Assembly (NCBI RefSeq): GCF_001421565.1
Contig: NZ_LMKQ01000003.1
Coordinates: 10,065-31,870 of the forward strand
Direction: 5' to 3'
Source of the DNA: Agromyces sp. Leaf222
Lineage (GTDB): Bacteria > Actinomycetota > Actinomycetes > Actinomycetales > Microbacteriaceae
Length of the DNA: 21,806 nt
This document shows positions 1 to 6,714 of this stretch, piece by piece (the stretch's first letter is position 1; each line of letters opens with the position of its first letter). A model generated the notes under the pieces. It saw nothing but the letters and a program-made list of their open reading frames with translations. It did no database searches and was not told the DNA's origin. A program made the position numbers and the translations under genes.

Positions 1-1
1 C

Positions 2-301
2 GGCCTGCAGGGCCTCGTCGACGTCGCGATCCCCGTGACCGTTGGCGGCAACGCCATCTCGGTCATCGGCGACAGCCAGTCGACGGATGCCGCGACCGAG
101 GTCGCACCGGCGGCGGCTCCACCTGCAGAGTCGGCGCCGGAGTCGGCACACGCCACGAGCGGCGACGACTCGCTGCTCGGCGGCCTGCAGGGCCTCGTCG
201 ACGTCGCGATCCCCGTGACCGTTGGCGGCAACGCCATCTCGGTCATCGCGACTCGCTGCTCGGCGGCCTGCAGGGCCTCGTCGACGTCGCGATCCCCGTG
301 A
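2..301 (+). CDS. Chaplin-like repeat surface protein, upstream fragment (5' end outside window, frame broken)
   Basis: The reading frame is already open at the left edge and encodes chaplin-like units with the core IPVTVGGNAISVIGDS, separated by Ala/Pro/Ser/Thr linkers that end in TSGDDSLLGG. Chaplins are secreted, amyloid-forming surface proteins with a similar core (VPVNVCGNSVSVIG); here the Cys is replaced by Gly. The frame is correct up to about base 248. There the sequence jumps to a later point of the repeat unit, and this frame reads nonsense to a TGA at 299-301. The same repeats resume in another frame from base 249, so this and the next entry are probably one gene split by a frameshift. 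The TGA overlaps a GTG at 298 (GTGA), which could in principle allow re-initiation. An assembly error in a near-perfect repeat is an equally good explanation. Signal peptide and true start lie outside the window. Confidence 0.6.
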   Translation, partial: GLQGLVDVAIPVTVGGNAISVIGDSQSTDAATEVAPAAAPPAESAPESAHATSGDDSLLGGLQGLVDVAIPVTVGGNAISVIATRCSAACRASSTSRSP

Positions 302-331
302 CCGTTGGCGGCAACGCCATCTCGGTCATCG
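166..331 (+). repeat. Perfect 83-bp tandem duplication (2 copies)
   Basis: Bases 166-248 and 249-331 are identical. Bases 1-68 match 181-248 and 264-331, giving a 180-bp (60-codon) repeat elsewhere. Relative to the 180-bp unit the second copy lacks 97 bp, which is not a multiple of three, so the join at 248/249 shifts the frame of the chaplin-like gene. Confidence 0.9.
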
Positions 332-1188
332 GCGACAGCCAGTCGACGGATGCCGCGACCGCTGGATCCGACCAGGCGGCCGGGTCCGAGGGCAGCGCCT
401 CGACCTCCGGTGACGACGGGATCCTCGGCGGCACCCAGGCGATCATCGACACCACGATCCCCGTGACCGTCGGCGGCAACGCCATCTCGGTCATCGGCGA
501 CAGCCAGTCGACGGATGCCGCGACCTCGGTCGAGCCGGCCGCCGGAACCGGTTCCGGCGACGGCGCCACCACGAGCGGCGACGACTCGCTGCTCGGCGGC
601 ACCCAGGCGGTCATCGACGCCGCGATCCCCGTGACCGTCGGCGGAAACGCGATCTCGGTCATCGGCGACAGCGAGTCGAGCGGCGCCGAGACGGTCGTCG
701 CACCGGGAACCGGGGGCGGTTCCGCCACCACGGACGGATCCGATGGGCTGCTCGGGGGAACGCAGTTCATTCCGGCGCTGTCCCTGCCCATCACGATCGG
801 CGGCAACGCCGTCTCGGTCGTCGGCGACAGCACCACGGAAGGGCCGACGACCGTCGTCGACCCGGTCGACCCGACGGACCCCGTCGACCCGACGGATCCG
901 ACGGATCCGACGGACCCGACCGACCCGGTCGATCCGACGGACCCGACCGACCCGGGCACTCCGGGTGACCCCGGTACCCCGGGCACCGATGGAACCGACG
1001 GCGCCACCGGAACCGACGGCAGCGGCACGACTGCCGCCAACACCTCGGTGACCGTCGTCGCCGCGAGCGACAGCGACGGCATGCTCGCCTCGACGGGAGC
1101 CGGCACGAGCGTGCTCCCGCTCGCGGCGCTGCTGCTCGCGCTCGGGCTCGTGCTCGTCGGAATGCGGCGGTTCGCCCTGCGGCGGTGA
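298..1188 (+). CDS. Chaplin-like repeat protein with LAXTG sortase signal, downstream part
   Basis: This is the continuation of the repeat protein. In-phase repeat sequence extends up to base 249; GTG 298 is only the first formal start and lies inside a repeat. Four cores follow (near residues 1-12, 54-70, 110-126 and 161-177). The last is divergent (LPITIGGNAVSVVGDS). Then come a Pro/Asp/Thr stalk from about residue 188, a Gly/Thr/Asp-rich stretch, and a C-terminal sorting signal: LASTG (bases 1084-1098), a hydrophobic helix and the tail RRFALRR. LAXTG is the motif used by class E sortases of high-GC actinobacteria, so the protein should be covalently wall-anchored with the repeats displayed outside. 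The repeats contain no Cys, unlike most short chaplins. Chaplin kinship is inferred from the core motif; the anchor is clear. Confidence 0.75.
   Translation: MTVGGNAISVIGDSQSTDAATAGSDQAAGSEGSASTSGDDGILGGTQAIIDTTIPVTVGGNAISVIGDSQSTDAATSVEPAAGTGSGDGATTSGDDSLLGGTQAVIDAAIPVTVGGNAISVIGDSESSGAETVVAPGTGGGSATTDGSDGLLGGTQFIPALSLPITIGGNAVSVVGDSTTEGPTTVVDPVDPTDPVDPTDPTDPTDPTDPVDPTDPTDPGTPGDPGTPGTDGTDGATGTDGSGTTAANTSVTVVAASDSDGMLASTGAGTSVLPLAALLLALGLVLVGMRRFALRR
859..1011 (+). repeat. Asp-Pro-Thr low-complexity stalk coding repeat
   Basis: Short tandem units of GACCCGACG/GATCCGACG type encode DPT and DPV triplets, passing into DPGTPG and TDG. This is a typical extended wall-spanning linker between displayed domains and a sorting signal. 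It is prone to slippage but stays in frame here. Confidence 0.75.
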
Positions 1189-1198
1189 GCCGCGGCGG

Positions 1199-1235
1199 AG
1201 CGGCGGTCCGGACCTCGACGGTCCGGCCCGCCGCT
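1199..1235. terminator. Bidirectional hairpin terminator
   Basis: AGCGGCGG-T-CCGGACC pairs with GGTCCGG-C-CCGCCGCT around a 5-nt loop (TCGAC), with one mismatch. It lies between two convergent genes, 11 nt after the surface-protein stop and 12 nt from the MocR stop. There is no clear U-tract. Confidence 0.65.
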
Positions 1236-1246
1236 TCGGCCTGCCG

Positions 1247-2698
1247 TCAGACGACGGACGCGAGCAGTTCGGGTTCGGGTTCGCCGAGCGGCGCCCCGGC
1301 GAGCGAGCGCCAGGCTCTGGCGAGCGCCTGCACCGCGGCATCCGTCGCCTCGGGCGTCTGGCAGATCGGCAGCCGCAGGAAGCGCTCGAAGGCGCCGTCG
1401 ATGCCGAACCGAGGGCCGGCGGTGATGATGAGGCCCTCGCGACGCGCGGCGAGCGCGAGCTGCGAACTGACCGGCGCCCCGAGGCCGACCCACGTCACGA
1501 TGCCGCCGTCGACGTGCGGCACGCTCCATTCGGGCAGCAGTTCGGCGACGCGCCGCTCGAGTCGGTCGCGGCCGGCGCGGAGCTGCTCTCGGCGCAGTTC
1601 GAGCACGTCGTCGAAGCGCTCGAGCGCGCGGGCCACGAGCAGCTGCTCGAGGATGGGCGTGCCGAGGTCGCCGGGCGACCGCACGGCGAGGAGCCGGCGG
1701 ATCAACGGTCGGTCGGCGCGGATCCAGCCCACGCGCAGGCCGCCCCAGACCGTCTTGCCGACGCTGCCGATGAGCACGGCGGGTCCGTCGGCGGCCATGG
1801 GCGGGTACTCGCCCACCCGGTCGATGTCGAGGTCGGCGATGGTCTCGTCGGCGATGACGACCGTGCCCTGCCGCGCCGCGGCATCCAGCACCCTCGCCCG
1901 GGACTCGCGGCTCATCGTGCGCCCGGTCGGGTTCTGGAAGTCGGGCATGAGGTAGGCGACGACCGGGTTGGAGTGACGGATCGCCTGCACGAGCCCATCG
2001 GCCTCCTCGCGGTCGACGTCGACGCCCACGTCGCCGATGCCCCGCGGTACGACGGGCGTGCCGACGAGCCGCGCACCGGCCCCGCGCAGCGCCTCGTAGG
2101 CGTGAGGGTAGGTCGGTGCCTCGATCACGGCGCGGTCGCCGCGGGCGATCAGGGCGCGGGAGACCAGGGCGATCGCGTGCTGGGCGCCGATGGTCACCAT
2201 GACCTGGTCGGGCGAGGTCGGGAGTCCGCGTGCGGTGTAGCGGTCGGCGATGGCCTGCCGCAGCGACGGGATGCCGATCGCGTCGTAGCCGGCATCGCCC
2301 AGGTGCGACGGCAGGTCCTCCGCAGCCTGCCTCGCGAGGTCGGGCAGCCAGGGCAGGGCCGACGGCGCCGCCTTCGAGAAGTCGAGGTACTCGGACTCGA
2401 GCGGGATCGGCAGCATCGCGGGGGCACCGGGAAGGCGGGCGACGCTGCCGGATCCGCGCACGCTGTGCAGGTGGTCGAGCTCGCGCAGCCGGCGGTAGGC
2501 AGCTGCCACCGTGGTGCGGCTGAGGCCCAGCCGGTCGGCGAGGTCGCGCTCGGCGGGCAGCCGGGTCTCGACCGGCACGCGCCCGTCGACGATGAGCAGC
2601 CGGATGCGGTCGGCGAGCGCCTCGTAGGCGCTGCCCGCGCCACGCCAGTCTCCGAGCAGGAGTTCGAGTGAGCGCGCGCTGAGCGACCGGTCGACCAT
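1247..2698 (-). CDS. MocR/GntR-family regulator with aminotransferase-like domain (YczR-like)
   Basis: A 483-aa protein. Residues about 20-90 form a GntR winged helix (LPAERDLADRLGLSRTTV). The rest is a fold-type I PLP aminotransferase-like domain: PDFQNPTG (Asn256), VIADE (Asp284), the PLP Lys315 in GSVGKTVWGG and the phosphate-contacting Arg322 in GLRVGW. MocR proteins bind PLP and often an amino compound, and act as regulators rather than enzymes. It is divergent from a YczE-like membrane protein across 61 bp, a pairing known from Bacillus yczR/yczE, so it probably controls both genes. A TAAAGT hexamer ends 6 nt before the ATG and no Shine-Dalgarno is visible, which suggests a leaderless mRNA. 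The effector cannot be read from sequence. Confidence 0.88.
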   Translation of the reverse strand: MVDRSLSARSLELLLGDWRGAGSAYEALADRIRLLIVDGRVPVETRLPAERDLADRLGLSRTTVAAAYRRLRELDHLHSVRGSGSVARLPGAPAMLPIPLESEYLDFSKAAPSALPWLPDLARQAAEDLPSHLGDAGYDAIGIPSLRQAIADRYTARGLPTSPDQVMVTIGAQHAIALVSRALIARGDRAVIEAPTYPHAYEALRGAGARLVGTPVVPRGIGDVGVDVDREEADGLVQAIRHSNPVVAYLMPDFQNPTGRTMSRESRARVLDAAARQGTVVIADETIADLDIDRVGEYPPMAADGPAVLIGSVGKTVWGGLRVGWIRADRPLIRRLLAVRSPGDLGTPILEQLLVARALERFDDVLELRREQLRAGRDRLERRVAELLPEWSVPHVDGGIVTWVGLGAPVSSQLALAARREGLIITAGPRFGIDGAFERFLRLPICQTPEATDAAVQALARAWRSLAGAPLGEPEPELLASVV

Positions 2699-2704
2699 CA
2701 GGCC

Positions 2705-2754
2705 ACTTTAGGAGGATTGGACGTATACGGGAAGTCCAATCATGGAATTGGATT
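2705..2754. promoter_or_regulatory. MocR operator and divergent promoter region
   Basis: ATTGGAC (2716-2722) and GTCCAAT (2734-2740) form a perfect 7-bp inverted repeat with an 11-bp spacer. A third, direct half-site ATTGGAT lies at 2747-2753. The palindrome CGTATACG (2722-2729) sits between the arms and could serve as a -10 region on either strand. On the minus strand, TAAAGT at 2710-2705 is 6 nt from the MocR ATG. Inverted plus direct half-sites are typical of MocR operators. Confidence 0.65.
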
Positions 2755-2759
2755 GAGCC

Positions 2760-3476
2760 ATGCTCCGCCGCTTCTCGTCATTCCGCGATCCCGCGCCGAT
2801 CCTCGTGCGCCGCTTCGTGCAGCTCTACCTCGGCCTGCTGCTCTACGGCATCGCCATCGCGCTCATCGTGCGCGGCGAGCTCGGCGTCGCCCCGTGGGAC
2901 GTGCTGACGCAGGGCATCGCGAAGCAGACCGGCCTGAACTTCGGCCTCGTCACGATCATCACGAGCGCCTTCGTGCTGCTGCTCTGGATCCCGATCCGCC
3001 AGAAGCCGGGCTTCGGCACGATCATGAACGCGCTCCTCGTCGGGCCCGCGGCGGACCTCGGGCTCTGGCTGGTTCCGAGCGGGCTCGACCTCTGGGTGCG
3101 GATCCTCCTGCTGCCGGCCGGCATCCTCGTGCTGGCCATCGCCACGGGCCTGTACATCGGCGCGCACTTCGGCCCAGGGCCGCGCGACGGTCTCATGACG
3201 GGCTTGCACCGACGCACCGGATGGCCGATCTGGATCGTGCGCACGAGCATCGAGGTCGTGGTGCTCGCGGCCGGGTGGCTGCTCGGCGGCAACGTGGGCA
3301 TCGGCACCGTCGCGTTCGCGCTCCTGATCGGGCCGCTCTGCGGCTACACGATCCCCCTGTTCGCGATCAGGCGAGCCCCGGTCGAGCGAGCGGATGCCGG
3401 CGCCTCCGGCGAGCACCTCGTGGTCTCGGACGTCGCAGCGGCTCCCGCCGCACCGGCGACCCCGACCGCCCCCTGA
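2760..3476 (+). CDS. YczE/YyaS/YitT-like integral membrane protein
   Basis: A 238-aa protein with about five hydrophobic segments, ending in an Ala/Pro-rich cytoplasmic-looking tail (about residues 205-238). Motifs fit the YczE group: LYGIAIALIVRGELGVAPWD near residue 30, NFGLVTI near residue 60 and GPGPRDGLM near residue 140. The biochemical function of this family is not established; small-molecule export is a guess from its regulators. It is divergent from a MocR regulator with an operator between them, so it is the likely regulatory target. The ATG at 2760 was chosen because the protein then begins directly before the first membrane segment. The Shine-Dalgarno is weak (GGATTGAG). Confidence 0.82.
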   Translation: MLRRFSSFRDPAPILVRRFVQLYLGLLLYGIAIALIVRGELGVAPWDVLTQGIAKQTGLNFGLVTIITSAFVLLLWIPIRQKPGFGTIMNALLVGPAADLGLWLVPSGLDLWVRILLLPAGILVLAIATGLYIGAHFGPGPRDGLMTGLHRRTGWPIWIVRTSIEVVVLAAGWLLGGNVGIGTVAFALLIGPLCGYTIPLFAIRRAPVERADAGASGEHLVVSDVAAAPAAPATPTAP

Positions 3477-3480
3477 ACCC

Positions 3481-3516
3481 GGCGGGTCGACGCGTCGGGA
3501 CACCCGTCGACCCGCC
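3481..3516. terminator. Bidirectional hairpin terminator
   Basis: GGCGGGTCGACG (3481-3492) and CGTCGACCCGCC (3505-3516) are a perfect 12-bp inverted repeat around a 12-nt loop. It starts 5 nt after the yczE-like stop, between convergent genes. The remaining gap to 3575 shows no gene. Confidence 0.65.
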
Positions 3517-3575
3517 GACTCCCTCGGACCCGCTGCCGGGCCCGGGATCGGACCGGCTGTCGGGCTCGACCGTCG

Positions 3576-4244
3576 TCAGCGACCGGAGAGGGTCGCGAGC
3601 ACGTCGGCCCGCACCTGCGCGAGACGCGCCTTCAGCAGGGTCACCGACTCGGGTCGCACCTGGGCGCGGTGCGTGCGCAGGTCGGTGCGCAGCTGCTGGC
3701 GGAACTCCGCGATCGCGAGATCGGCGTCTTGCAGGGCCCGCTCGGCCTCGATGCGATCGGAATCGGCGGATCCCGAACCGCCGGTCGCACCGGCGCCACC
3801 CGCGGCACCCCCGGCCGCGCTCGACGTCGCGCCGGCCGTGGTCGTCGTCGCCGCACGCTTGGCCTCGCGAGCCGCGCTCGCGAGTTCGGCGCGCAGCGAG
3901 CGCATCGCGTCGTTCACCTCGGCGCGCACGCCGTCGGCGAGGCGACGCACGGAGTCGGTGACCTCGTTCTCGATGTCGTCGAGCTCGTGCCTGCGGGACT
4001 CGAGCTCGGCGCGGCCGGCATCGGTGATCTCGTAGACCGTCTTGCGACCGTCGGCCGCCTTGGTGACCAGCCCCTCCTCCTCGAGCTTCGCCAGCCGCGG
4101 GTAGATCGTTCCGGCGCTCGGCGTGTAGGTGCCGCCGAACTGGTCGCTCAGCGCCTGGATCAGCTCGTAGCCGTGGCGCGACTGCTCCGCCAGCAGCGCC
4201 AGCAGGTAGAGCCGCAGGCTTCCGTGGGCGAAGACGGGGGTCAT
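3576..4244 (-). CDS. PadR-family transcriptional regulator with long C-terminal extension
   Basis: A 222-aa protein. Residues 1-80 are a PadR winged helix: LYLLALLAEQSRHGYELIQ, then GTIYPRLAKLEEEGLV and GRKTVYEITDAGR. PadR domains usually end near residue 110. The extension here has a helical Arg/Glu-rich part, an Ala/Gly/Thr-rich linker (about 127-155) and another charged helix (about 160-215) that may be a coiled coil or ligand module. The ATG overlaps the stop of the upstream DUF4097 gene (ATGA), so the two are translationally coupled. The two palindromes upstream of the operon are the likely binding site, which would make the operon autoregulated. The inducer is unknown. Confidence 0.88.
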   Translation of the reverse strand: MTPVFAHGSLRLYLLALLAEQSRHGYELIQALSDQFGGTYTPSAGTIYPRLAKLEEEGLVTKAADGRKTVYEITDAGRAELESRRHELDDIENEVTDSVRRLADGVRAEVNDAMRSLRAELASAAREAKRAATTTTAGATSSAAGGAAGGAGATGGSGSADSDRIEAERALQDADLAIAEFRQQLRTDLRTHRAQVRPESVTLLKARLAQVRADVLATLSGR

Positions 4245-5173
4245 ACGGATGCCTCGGCCTCGGTGTCGGCACGAGCGCCGGCGGAGCCGGCGGCATCCGT
4301 CGCCTCAGTGCCGGTCGGAGCCGTGCCGGTCGACCCGGTGCCCGTGAACCCGGTGCTGCCTGCGTCGGTGCGGACCCGCGTCATGACCGAGATGGAGCCC
4401 GAGACGCTGTTCGCGGCGAGGTCGAGCCACGTGCCGGCGAGTTCGCCGGTGATGCGCTCGAAGCCCTTGCCGAGCACGCCCTTGATGCGGGTGTCGTCGA
4501 GGAGCACCGTGCCGCCGACCGTGTTGATGCGGTAGCGCGCACCGGCGCCCGCGTCGTAGCGCACGGTGAGCGAGCCGGAGACGGTGTTCGTGTCGATCTT
4601 GCCGGGGGTGCCCTTGGCGTCGACGATCATGCTGCCCGAGACGGTGTCGGCGTCGAAGCCGTAGATCTCGCCGGAGACGACGACGTCGCCCGACACGGAG
4701 TGCGCGTCGATCGCACCGATGTGGTTGCCGACCGAGATCTCGCCCGAGACGCTCGAGACGTCGAGGTCGCCTTCGTGGTTGTCGACCACGACGCTGCCGG
4801 AGACCGTGCTGATCTTCGCGTCGGTCGTGAAGCCGGCGACGAGCGCATCGCCCGAGATCATGCCGAGCTTCATGGCGACGTGACGCGGCGCGAGGATCGA
4901 GACGTCGGCCTTCGCGTTGCCGGCCCAGCCCTTGAAGACGTCGATGAAGTTGTCCCAGCCGAGCTGGGGGTGGTCGATCTCGAGCACGTCGCCGCTGATC
5001 GAGACCTTGAGGTCCTTGCCGGTGACGCCGCTGATCTCGACGCGGGCGCCGGGCTCGTCGTGCGCGATCACGTCGACCTTGCCGCCGATGAGGCCGATCT
5101 TGATGCGGCGAACGAGCTCGAGGTCGATCACGCGCGATTCGCCGGGGTTGATGACCCACTGTTCGATGGTCAT
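4241..5173 (-). CDS. DUF4097-type beta-repeat (adhesin-like) protein
   Basis: A 310-aa protein from the ATG at 5173, chosen because AAGGAG lies 6 nt upstream; the frame stays open to 5287 but would run through the operator. After an N-terminal sandwich-like part (residues 1-90) come regularly spaced turns: TVSGSVVVD, SVSGEISVG, SVSGDVVVSG, TVSGSMIVD, TVSGSLTVR and SVSGSISV. This is the pattern of DUF4097/DUF4098 right-handed beta-helix proteins. The last 45 residues are a Thr/Gly/Ala-rich tail. There is no signal peptide or membrane segment, so it is probably cytosolic or peripheral. DUF4097 proteins often pair with PadR or anti-sigma regulators in actinobacteria, and their function is unknown. 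First gene of a two-gene operon with padR. Confidence 0.85.
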   Translation of the reverse strand: MTIEQWVINPGESRVIDLELVRRIKIGLIGGKVDVIAHDEPGARVEISGVTGKDLKVSISGDVLEIDHPQLGWDNFIDVFKGWAGNAKADVSILAPRHVAMKLGMISGDALVAGFTTDAKISTVSGSVVVDNHEGDLDVSSVSGEISVGNHIGAIDAHSVSGDVVVSGEIYGFDADTVSGSMIVDAKGTPGKIDTNTVSGSLTVRYDAGAGARYRINTVGGTVLLDDTRIKGVLGKGFERITGELAGTWLDLAANSVSGSISVMTRVRTDAGSTGFTGTGSTGTAPTGTEATDAAGSAGARADTEAEASV

Positions 5174-5225
5174 GAGGTGCTCCTTCTGTTGCGGGCGGAT
5201 GCCGCGGCATCCGAAGTCTTCATGT

Positions 5226-5280
5226 CGCGATATATCGCGTCTTCTCCAAACACGATATATCGCGTTGATCCGATTTGCAA
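5226..5280 (-). promoter_or_regulatory. PadR-type operator (two CGATATATCG palindromes) with promoter
   Basis: CGCGATATATCGCG (5226-5239) is a perfect 14-bp palindrome and CGATATATCG (5253-5262) a second copy, centres 25 bp apart. A minus-strand promoter can be drawn as TTGCAA (5280-5275), 17 bp, TATCGT, so the upstream palindrome overlaps the -10 and the other lies in the leader. Repression by the PadR protein encoded in the operon is inferred. Confidence 0.7.
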
Positions 5281-5301
5281 GAACCACCGGATACCGCGGG
5301 C

Positions 5302-5332
5302 TTGACCTTGACGTAACGTCAACCTCTAACGT
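5302..5332 (+). promoter_or_regulatory. MerR-type promoter/operator
   Basis: TTGACC (5302-5307) as -35 is followed by the palindrome TTGACGT-A-ACGTCAA (5308-5322) and TAACGT (5327-5332) as -10. The spacer is then 19 bp, the lengthened spacing typical of MerR-activated promoters; a 17-bp reading using TCTAAC is also possible. This fits autoregulation of the downstream MerR gene. Confidence 0.7.
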
Positions 5333-5385
5333 GGCATCCGTTGGGGAGGAAGCCCGACGACCACCGCACGGAGAAGGGAACCATC

Positions 5386-6144
5386 GTGGACTGGTCGATC
5401 CAGGAGATCGCGAAGCTCGCCGGAACCACGAGCCGCACGCTGCGTCACTACGACGACATCGGGCTGCTCGAGCCGGCTCGCATCGGCTCGAACGGATACC
5501 GGTACTACGACGCCGAGGCGCTCGTGAGACTGCAGCGCATCATGCTGCTGCGCGACCTCGGCCTCGGACTGCCCGCGGTGGCCGACGTGCTCGAGCGCGA
5601 GGACCGCGCGCCACACGCCCTGCGCAGCCACCTCGAGTGGCTGCTCAGGGAGCAGCAGCGGCTGGCACGGCAGATCGTGTCGGTCGAACGAACCATCGAT
5701 GCATTGGAAGGAGGTGAACGACTCATGGCAGAGCAGATGTTCGACGGGTTCGACCACACCGAGTACAAGGAGGAGGTCGAGCAGCGCTGGGGCACGGACG
5801 CGTACGCGAGGAGCGACGCGTGGTGGCGCTCGATGAGCGCCGACGAGAAGCGCGCCTGGCAGGGCCGGCTCTCGGAGCTCAACGCCGACTGGATCGCCGC
5901 GCAGGAGCGCGGCATCGACCCGGCCGGCGACGAGGCGCAGGCGCTCGCGCAGCGCCACTTCGAGTGGCTGCGCGGGATTCCGGGAACGCCCGGCGGCGGA
6001 GCGGAGGGCCCGAGCAGGGAGTACTTCCTCGGCCTCGCCGAGATGTACGTCGCCGATGAGCGCTTCGGCGCGAACTACGGCGGAGCCGACGGCGCCCGCT
6101 TCGTGCGGGACGCGATGACCGCCTACGCGGAGCGCAACCTCTAG
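5386..6144 (+). CDS. TipA-like MerR regulator (MerR DNA-binding + TipAS domain)
   Basis: A 252-aa protein from GTG 5386, chosen because AGAAGGGAA ends 5 nt upstream; longer starts lack a ribosome site. Residues 1-70 are the MerR helix-turn-helix and wing (IQEIAKLAGTTSRTLRHYDD, NGYRYYD). Residues 75-110 are the dimer coiled coil. Residues 114-252 form a TipAS-type globin-like domain (FDHTEYKEEVEQRWG near the start, FVRDAMTAYAERNL at the end). Length and layout match Streptomyces TipAL (about 253 aa). TipA binds cyclic thiopeptide antibiotics through a cysteine, but this protein has none, so covalent capture is not possible and another ligand is likely. A strong internal start occurs at Met114. 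The MerR-type operator upstream suggests autoactivation. Confidence 0.9.
   Translation: MDWSIQEIAKLAGTTSRTLRHYDDIGLLEPARIGSNGYRYYDAEALVRLQRIMLLRDLGLGLPAVADVLEREDRAPHALRSHLEWLLREQQRLARQIVSVERTIDALEGGERLMAEQMFDGFDHTEYKEEVEQRWGTDAYARSDAWWRSMSADEKRAWQGRLSELNADWIAAQERGIDPAGDEAQALAQRHFEWLRGIPGTPGGGAEGPSREYFLGLAEMYVADERFGANYGGADGARFVRDAMTAYAERNL
5708..5727 (+). promoter_or_regulatory. Internal ribosome binding site and ATG for a TipAS-like short product
   Basis: AAGGAGGTGA (5708-5717) is an almost ideal Shine-Dalgarno sequence, 7 nt before an in-frame ATG at 5725 (codon 114), exactly between the coiled coil and the TipAS domain. Translation from it gives a 139-aa ligand-binding domain, as in Streptomyces where TipAS is made from inside tipAL. 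Confidence 0.75.
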
Positions 6145-6183
6145 CGGTCGATGGTCGTCGGTGGGGCCTGCTTGGGTGAGGGT

Positions 6184-6705
6184 ATGACGGATGTCACGCT
6201 CGCACCCTGGTCCCCCGACGACCTCGACCTGCTGCGCCGGGCCAACACGCCCGAGCTCATGGACCAGATGGGCGGCCCCGAGACCGACGAACAGGTCATC
6301 GCGCGCCATGCCAGGTACCTGCGCCTCCAGGCCGAGGGCACCGCGCACCAGTTCCGCATCATGATCCCTGGGCACCCCGAGGGCGTCGGCATGGTCGGCT
6401 ACTGGCAGCACGAGCATGCCGGCGAGCCCGCGTTCGAGTCGGGGTGGTCGGTCGAGGCCGAGTACCGCGGGCAGGGCATCGCGCCGGCCGCCGTGAGCGT
6501 CATGCTCGAGGTCGCACGAACCGCCGGCGAGGTGCTGCCGGTGCACGCGTACCCCCGCGTCGACAACCCCGCCTCCAACGCCGTCTGCCGCAAGGCCGGG
6601 TTCACCCTGCTCGGCCCGCTGGAGTTCGAGGTCAAGCCCGGCATCGTGCTGCACACGAACGACTGGGTGCACGACCTGACCCCGAACCCGGCGACCGCGA
6701 CGTAA
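6184..6705 (+). CDS. GNAT-family N-acetyltransferase
   Basis: A 173-aa protein with the GNAT fold. The acetyl-CoA loop motif is VEAEYRGQGIAPAAV (about residues 89-103), preceded by the beta-strand ESGWSV. The late motif DNPASNAVCRKAGFTLLG (about residues 125-142) is typical of enzymes of the RimJ/RimL-like group. The acceptor cannot be predicted: these proteins acetylate amines of small molecules or protein N-termini. The ATG at 6184 is preferred over ATG 6151 because the protein then begins just before the first strand (VTLAPWSPDDLDLL). No good Shine-Dalgarno precedes either. It stands 39 nt after the MerR gene, and its stop overlaps the promoter of the fluoride channel genes. Confidence 0.85.
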   Translation: MTDVTLAPWSPDDLDLLRRANTPELMDQMGGPETDEQVIARHARYLRLQAEGTAHQFRIMIPGHPEGVGMVGYWQHEHAGEPAFESGWSVEAEYRGQGIAPAAVSVMLEVARTAGEVLPVHAYPRVDNPASNAVCRKAGFTLLGPLEFEVKPGIVLHTNDWVHDLTPNPATAT

Positions 6706-6714
6706 TCTCGACGC
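6703..6714 (+). promoter_or_regulatory. -10 element for leaderless crcB transcript
   Basis: TAATCT (6703-6708) lies 6 nt before the GTG start at 6715 and overlaps the TAA stop of the acetyltransferase gene. No Shine-Dalgarno is present, so the mRNA probably begins at or next to the GTG. No recognisable -35 is seen. Confidence 0.5.

Noticed and set aside
856..960. Regular short repeats that could suggest a CRISPR array
   Set aside because: They are in-frame DPT/DPV codon repeats within a surface-protein gene, without distinct spacers. The same holds for the GGGNN repeat at 20410-20480.
2717..3961. Long open frames parallel to the yczE-like gene, and on the opposite strand to most genes
   Set aside because: Arg/Pro/Ala-rich translations without motifs; they are shadows of GC-rich coding sequence.
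6706..6714. Fluoride riboswitch ahead of crcB
   Set aside because: Only 9 bp separate the acetyltransferase stop from the GTG, and no riboswitch-like conserved core was seen in the preceding coding sequence.
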